From Microglena sp. YARC (Eukaryota; Chlorophyta; Chlorophyceae; Chlamydomonadales; Chlamydomonadaceae): a stretch of 64,000 nt of DNA. The notes beneath the pieces are model-generated. The model saw only the letters and a program-made list of their open reading frames with translations, had not been told where the DNA came from and made no database searches. The stretch is from positions 28,894,257 to 28,958,256 of the forward strand of contig CM039464.1 in NCBI GenBank assembly GCA_022414725.1, written 5' to 3'. This document shows, piece by piece, positions 60,430 to 64,000 of the stretch. The position numbers and the translations under genes were made by a program. Numbering within the stretch: the stretch's first letter is position 1; each line of letters starts with the position of its first letter.

Positions 60430-61600
60430 CCTAGGCAAGTTTCCCAACCCTCCCAATCCAACCTCCCAACCCAGCCCTCCATTCCAACCTCCCAACCCAG
60501 CCCTCTAATCCAATCTGCCAACCCGACCCCCTAACCCTACCTGCCAACCCGCCCCCCTTAAACCAAAGCCTCCCAACCCTATCTCCCAACCCAGCCCTGC
60601 AATCCAACCTCCCACCTAGCCTTCTTAATCCAATCTTCCAACCCGCCCCCTCTAACCCTACCTTGCCAAACCCGCCCCCCAACCCTACCCTGCCAACCCG
60701 CCCCCCAACCCTACCTGCCAACCCTACCTGCCAGCCCGCCCCCCCAACCCTACCTGCCAACCGACCCCCCCAACCCTACCTGCCAACCCGACCCCCCAAC
60801 CCTACCTGCCAGCCCGCCCACCCAACCCCTAAACCTGCCAACCCGCCCCCAACCCTACTGCCAAGCCCGCCCCCCAACCCTACCTGCCAGCCCCCCCCCC
60901 AACCCTACCTGCCAGCCCGACCCCCCAACCCTACCTGCCAGCCCGCCCCCCCCAACCCTACCTGCCAACGCCCCCCCCCCCAACCCTACCTGCCAGCCCG
61001 CGCCCCCCAACCCTACCTGCCAACCCTACCTGCCAGCCCGCCCCTCCCAACCCTACCTGCCAACCTGCCCCCCAACCCTACCTGCCAACCAATCCCCCAA
61101 CCCAAACCTCCCAACCCCATCTCCCAACTCAGCCCTGCAATCGAAACCTCCCAAACCAGCCCTCTAATCCAAATCTGCCAACCCGACCCCTAACCCGACC
61201 TGCCAACCCGACCTGCCAACCCGACCTGCCAACCCTATCTCCCACCTCAGCTCTTGCTATCCAACCTCTGAACCCTACATCCAACCGTTACCTCCCAACC
61301 CGACCTGCCAAACCAACCTCCCAACCCTATCTCCCGACTCAGCTCTGCTATCCAACTTCTCAACCCAGCCCTCCAACCCTACCTCCCAATCCTATCTCCC
61401 GACTCAGCTCTTGCTATCCCAACTTCTCAACCCAGCCCCTCCAACCCTTACCTCCCGCAACCCTATCTCCCGACTCAGCTCTGCTATCCAACTTCTCAAC
61501 CCAGCCCTTCAACCCTACCTCCCAACCGTACCTCCCAACCCAACCTGCCAAACCTATCTCCAAACCCAGCCAGCAAGCCAAACCTCCCAATCCCAATACT
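60430..61600. repeat. CCCAACCCTACCTGCCAACC minisatellite
   Basis: About 1.2 kb of ~19-21-bp units (CCCTACCTGCCAACCCGCCC and CAACCCTATCTCCCA variants) just downstream of the LamG gene. No gene. Confidence 0.92.
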
Positions 61601-61604
61601 CCCA

Positions 61605-64000
61605 CTGCTCATATGTTGGCAGGTCCCAATACACTCCCAATACACCCTCTGCTCATATGTTGACAAGTCTCAGCCCTGACTAACACGTTGTTTTCTGTAT
61701 TGACCTATTCTGTGTTGACCTTGACCTTGGCCTTGACCTTTGCCTTGAACTGCTCATATGTTGACAAGTCTCAGCCCTGACTAACACGTTGTTTTCTGTA
61801 TTGACCTATTCTGTGTTGACCTTGACCTTGACCTTGACCTTGACCAGCTTCTATGTTGACAGGTCTCAGCCCTGACTAGCTCGTTGTTTTCTGTATTGAC
61901 CTATTCTGTGTTGACCTTGACATTGACCTTGGCCTTGACCTTGGCCTTGAACTGCTTCATATGTTGACAGGTCTCAGCCCTGACTAAAACGTTGTATTCT
62001 GTACTGAACTATTATGTGTTGACCTTGACCTTGACCTGGCTTGCTTCTATGTTGACAGGTCTCAGCCCTGACACTTCGTTTTCTGTATTAAACTATTTCT
62101 GTTTTGACCTTGACCTTGAATTTGACCTTGACCTTGACCTTGACTTGACCTTGACCGGGCTTCTATGTTGACAGGTCTCAGCCCGGACTAGCAAGTTGTA
62201 TTCTGTGATTTAACTTTTATGTGTTGGCCTTGACCTTGTCCTTCCACCTTGACCTTGACCTGCTTCTATGTTGACAGGTCTCAGCCCGGACTAACAAGTT
62301 GTATTCTGTGTTTAACTATTATGTGTTGACCTTGACCTTGACCTTGACCTGTGACCAGCTTCTATGTTTGCAGGTCTCAGCCCTGACTAACACATTGTTT
62401 TCTGTATTGACCTATTCTGTGTTGACCTTGACCTTGGCCTTGATTGACCTTGGCCTCAAACATATGTTACAGTGTCTCAGCCCTGACTAAAACTTGTATT
62501 CTGTACTGAACTATTATGTTGTTGACCTTGACCTTGACCTGGCTTGCTTCTACGTGTTGACATGGTCTCAAGCCCTGACACTTCGTTTTCTGTATTAAGA
62601 CTATTCTTTTCGTTATGACCTTGACCTTGAATTTGACCTTGACCTTGACCCTTTGACCTTGACCTTGACCTTCGACCGGCTTCTATGTTGACAGTCTCAG
62701 CCCGGACTAGCAAAGTTGTATTCTGTGTTTAACTTTTATGTGTTGGCCTTGACCTTGACCTTGACCTTGACCTGCTTCTATGTTGACAGGTCTCAGCCCG
62801 GACTAGCAAGTTGTATTCTGTGTTTAACTATTTATGTGTTGACCTTGACCTTGACCTTGACCTTGACCAGCTTCTATGTTGACAGGTCTCAGCCCTGACT
62901 AACACATTGTTTTCTGTATTGACCTATTCTGTGTTGACCTTGACCTTGGCCTTGACCTTGGCCTTGAACTACTCATATGTTGACAGGTCTCAGCCCTGAC
63001 TAAAAACGTTGTATTCTGTACTGAACTATTATGTGTTGACCTTGGACCTTGACCTGGGCTTGCTTCTACGTTGACAGGTCTCAGCCCTGACACTTCGTTT
63101 TCTGTATTAAACTATTCTGTTTTGACCTTGACCTTGAATTTGACCTCAGCCCGTGACCTTGACCCTTGAATTTGACCTTGACCTTGGACTTCTATGTTGA
63201 CAGGGTCTCAGCCCGGACTAGCAAGTTGTATTTCTGTGTTTATTCTGTGTTGACTTTTATGTGTTCCATATGACCTTGAAAAACGTTACCCTCTGACATA
63301 ATTATGTGCTTACCTCTGACCCTTAACAACAGCGGCGTGCTTCTACCGAACATTGCCGCTGTGACCTTACCTCTGTATTTATCTTTGACTTGAATTTGAC
63401 GACCTTATGTTGACAGACAGGTCTTCAGCCCGCATTCCTGCCTTTTTGGTGTGTGCGGGACTAGCACCTGCTTAGTTGCCCGCGAATATTCTGTATTCTG
63501 TTTTAACTTTTATATGTTGACCTTACCAAACGACCTTGACCTTGACCAGCTTCTATGTTTGCAGGTCTCAGCCCTGACTAGCTCGTTGTTTTCTGTATTG
63601 ACCTATTCTGTGTTGACCTTGACCTTGGCCTTGACCTTGGCCTTGAAAACTGCTCATTATGTTGACAGGTCTCAGCCCTGACTAAAACGTTGTTATTCTG
63701 TACTGAACTATGTGTTGACCTTGACCTTGACCTGGGCTTGCTTCTACGTTGACAGGTCTCAGCCCTGACACTTCGTTTTCTGTATTAAACTATTCTGTTT
63801 TGACCTTGACCTTGAATTTGACCTTGACCTTGACCTTGACCTGCTTTCTATGTTGACAGGTCTCAGCCCGGACTAGCAAGTTGTATTCTGTGTTTAACTT
63901 TTATGTGTTGGCCTTGACCTTGACCTTGACCTTGACCTGGCTTTCTATGTTGACAGGTCTCAGCCCGCCAACGACTAGCAAGTTGTATTCTGTGTTTAAA
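61605..64000 (+). repeat. Satellite with open frame and acceptor-like motif, runs off right edge
   Basis: About twenty units of 90-140 bp: TTCTATGTTGACAGGTCTCA, GCCCTGACTAACACGTTGTT, TTCTGTATTGACCTATTCTG, then (TTGACC)n. Two unit subtypes alternate (GACTAACACG / GACTAGCAAG). Each unit has TTGACAG|GTCTCAGCCC, an acceptor-like junction, and stays open as VSALTNTLFSVLTYSVLTLT. The genuine exon, if any, may lie beyond the window. Confidence 0.85.

Overview
The window is nuclear DNA of a eukaryote, most likely a green alga. The evidence is spliceosomal (GT-AG) genes, an LHCSR-type light-harvesting photoprotection gene, and many interstitial TTTAGGG-type telomere-like repeats. The repeat-rich, long-intron architecture would fit a prasinophyte of the Cymbomonas/Pyramimonas kind, but that is inference. 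No rRNA, operon or CRISPR signal was seen.

Layout: (1) 1.6-4.8 kb, minus strand: the 5' part of an ESS2/DGCR14-like splicing factor gene, which runs off the left edge. (2) 7.1-20.4 kb, minus strand: a complete 10-exon eIF2-gamma gene. 1,392 coding bases, all in frame with consistent splice phases, are spread over 13.3 kb. Its introns hold microsatellites, SINE/foldback elements and a transposon-type zinc-finger gene. (3) 22.4-23.8 kb: a decayed Ty1/copia fragment. (4) 24.6-26.5 kb, plus strand: a complete 4-exon LHCSR gene with a triplicated 16-bp motif upstream. (5) 26.9-29.9 kb: an AT-rich, tightly packed block of short ORFs that looks like an integrated small DNA virus. Its capsid-like gene is split by a 5'-truncated LINE with a 13-bp target duplication. 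(6) 30.6-45.2 kb, minus strand: a multi-exon surface/membrane protein gene (CBM14-like ectodomain, Cys-rich membrane segment, Ser/Arg-rich tail). (7) 46-54.7 kb: repeats, foldback elements, poly(C)/poly(G) tracts and weak exon candidates. (8) 54.8-55.0 kb: one convincing exon of an unknown minus-strand gene. (9) 55.5-56.2 kb: a Harbinger-like non-autonomous element. (10) 56.4-60.3 kb, plus strand: a secreted or type I membrane protein with a LamG-like fold. (11) 60.4-64 kb: satellite-like arrays to the right edge.

The most unusual property is shared by all four repeat-rich genes (ESS2, eIF2-gamma, CBM14-like, LamG-like). Their introns have grown by local tandem duplication of units that straddle an exon-intron junction. 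Partial copies of exon edges, often with intact splice dinucleotides, lie beside the real exon, separated by microsatellite or homopolymer DNA. In eIF2-gamma I count about 27 such copies at 10 of 18 internal junctions. The compact LHCSR gene shows none. The real exons of eIF2-gamma and LHCSR are free of frame errors, whereas ESS2, the LamG gene, the cytoplasmic-tail exon and the mobile and viral genes carry single-base frame shifts. Those may be assembly errors or real decay.
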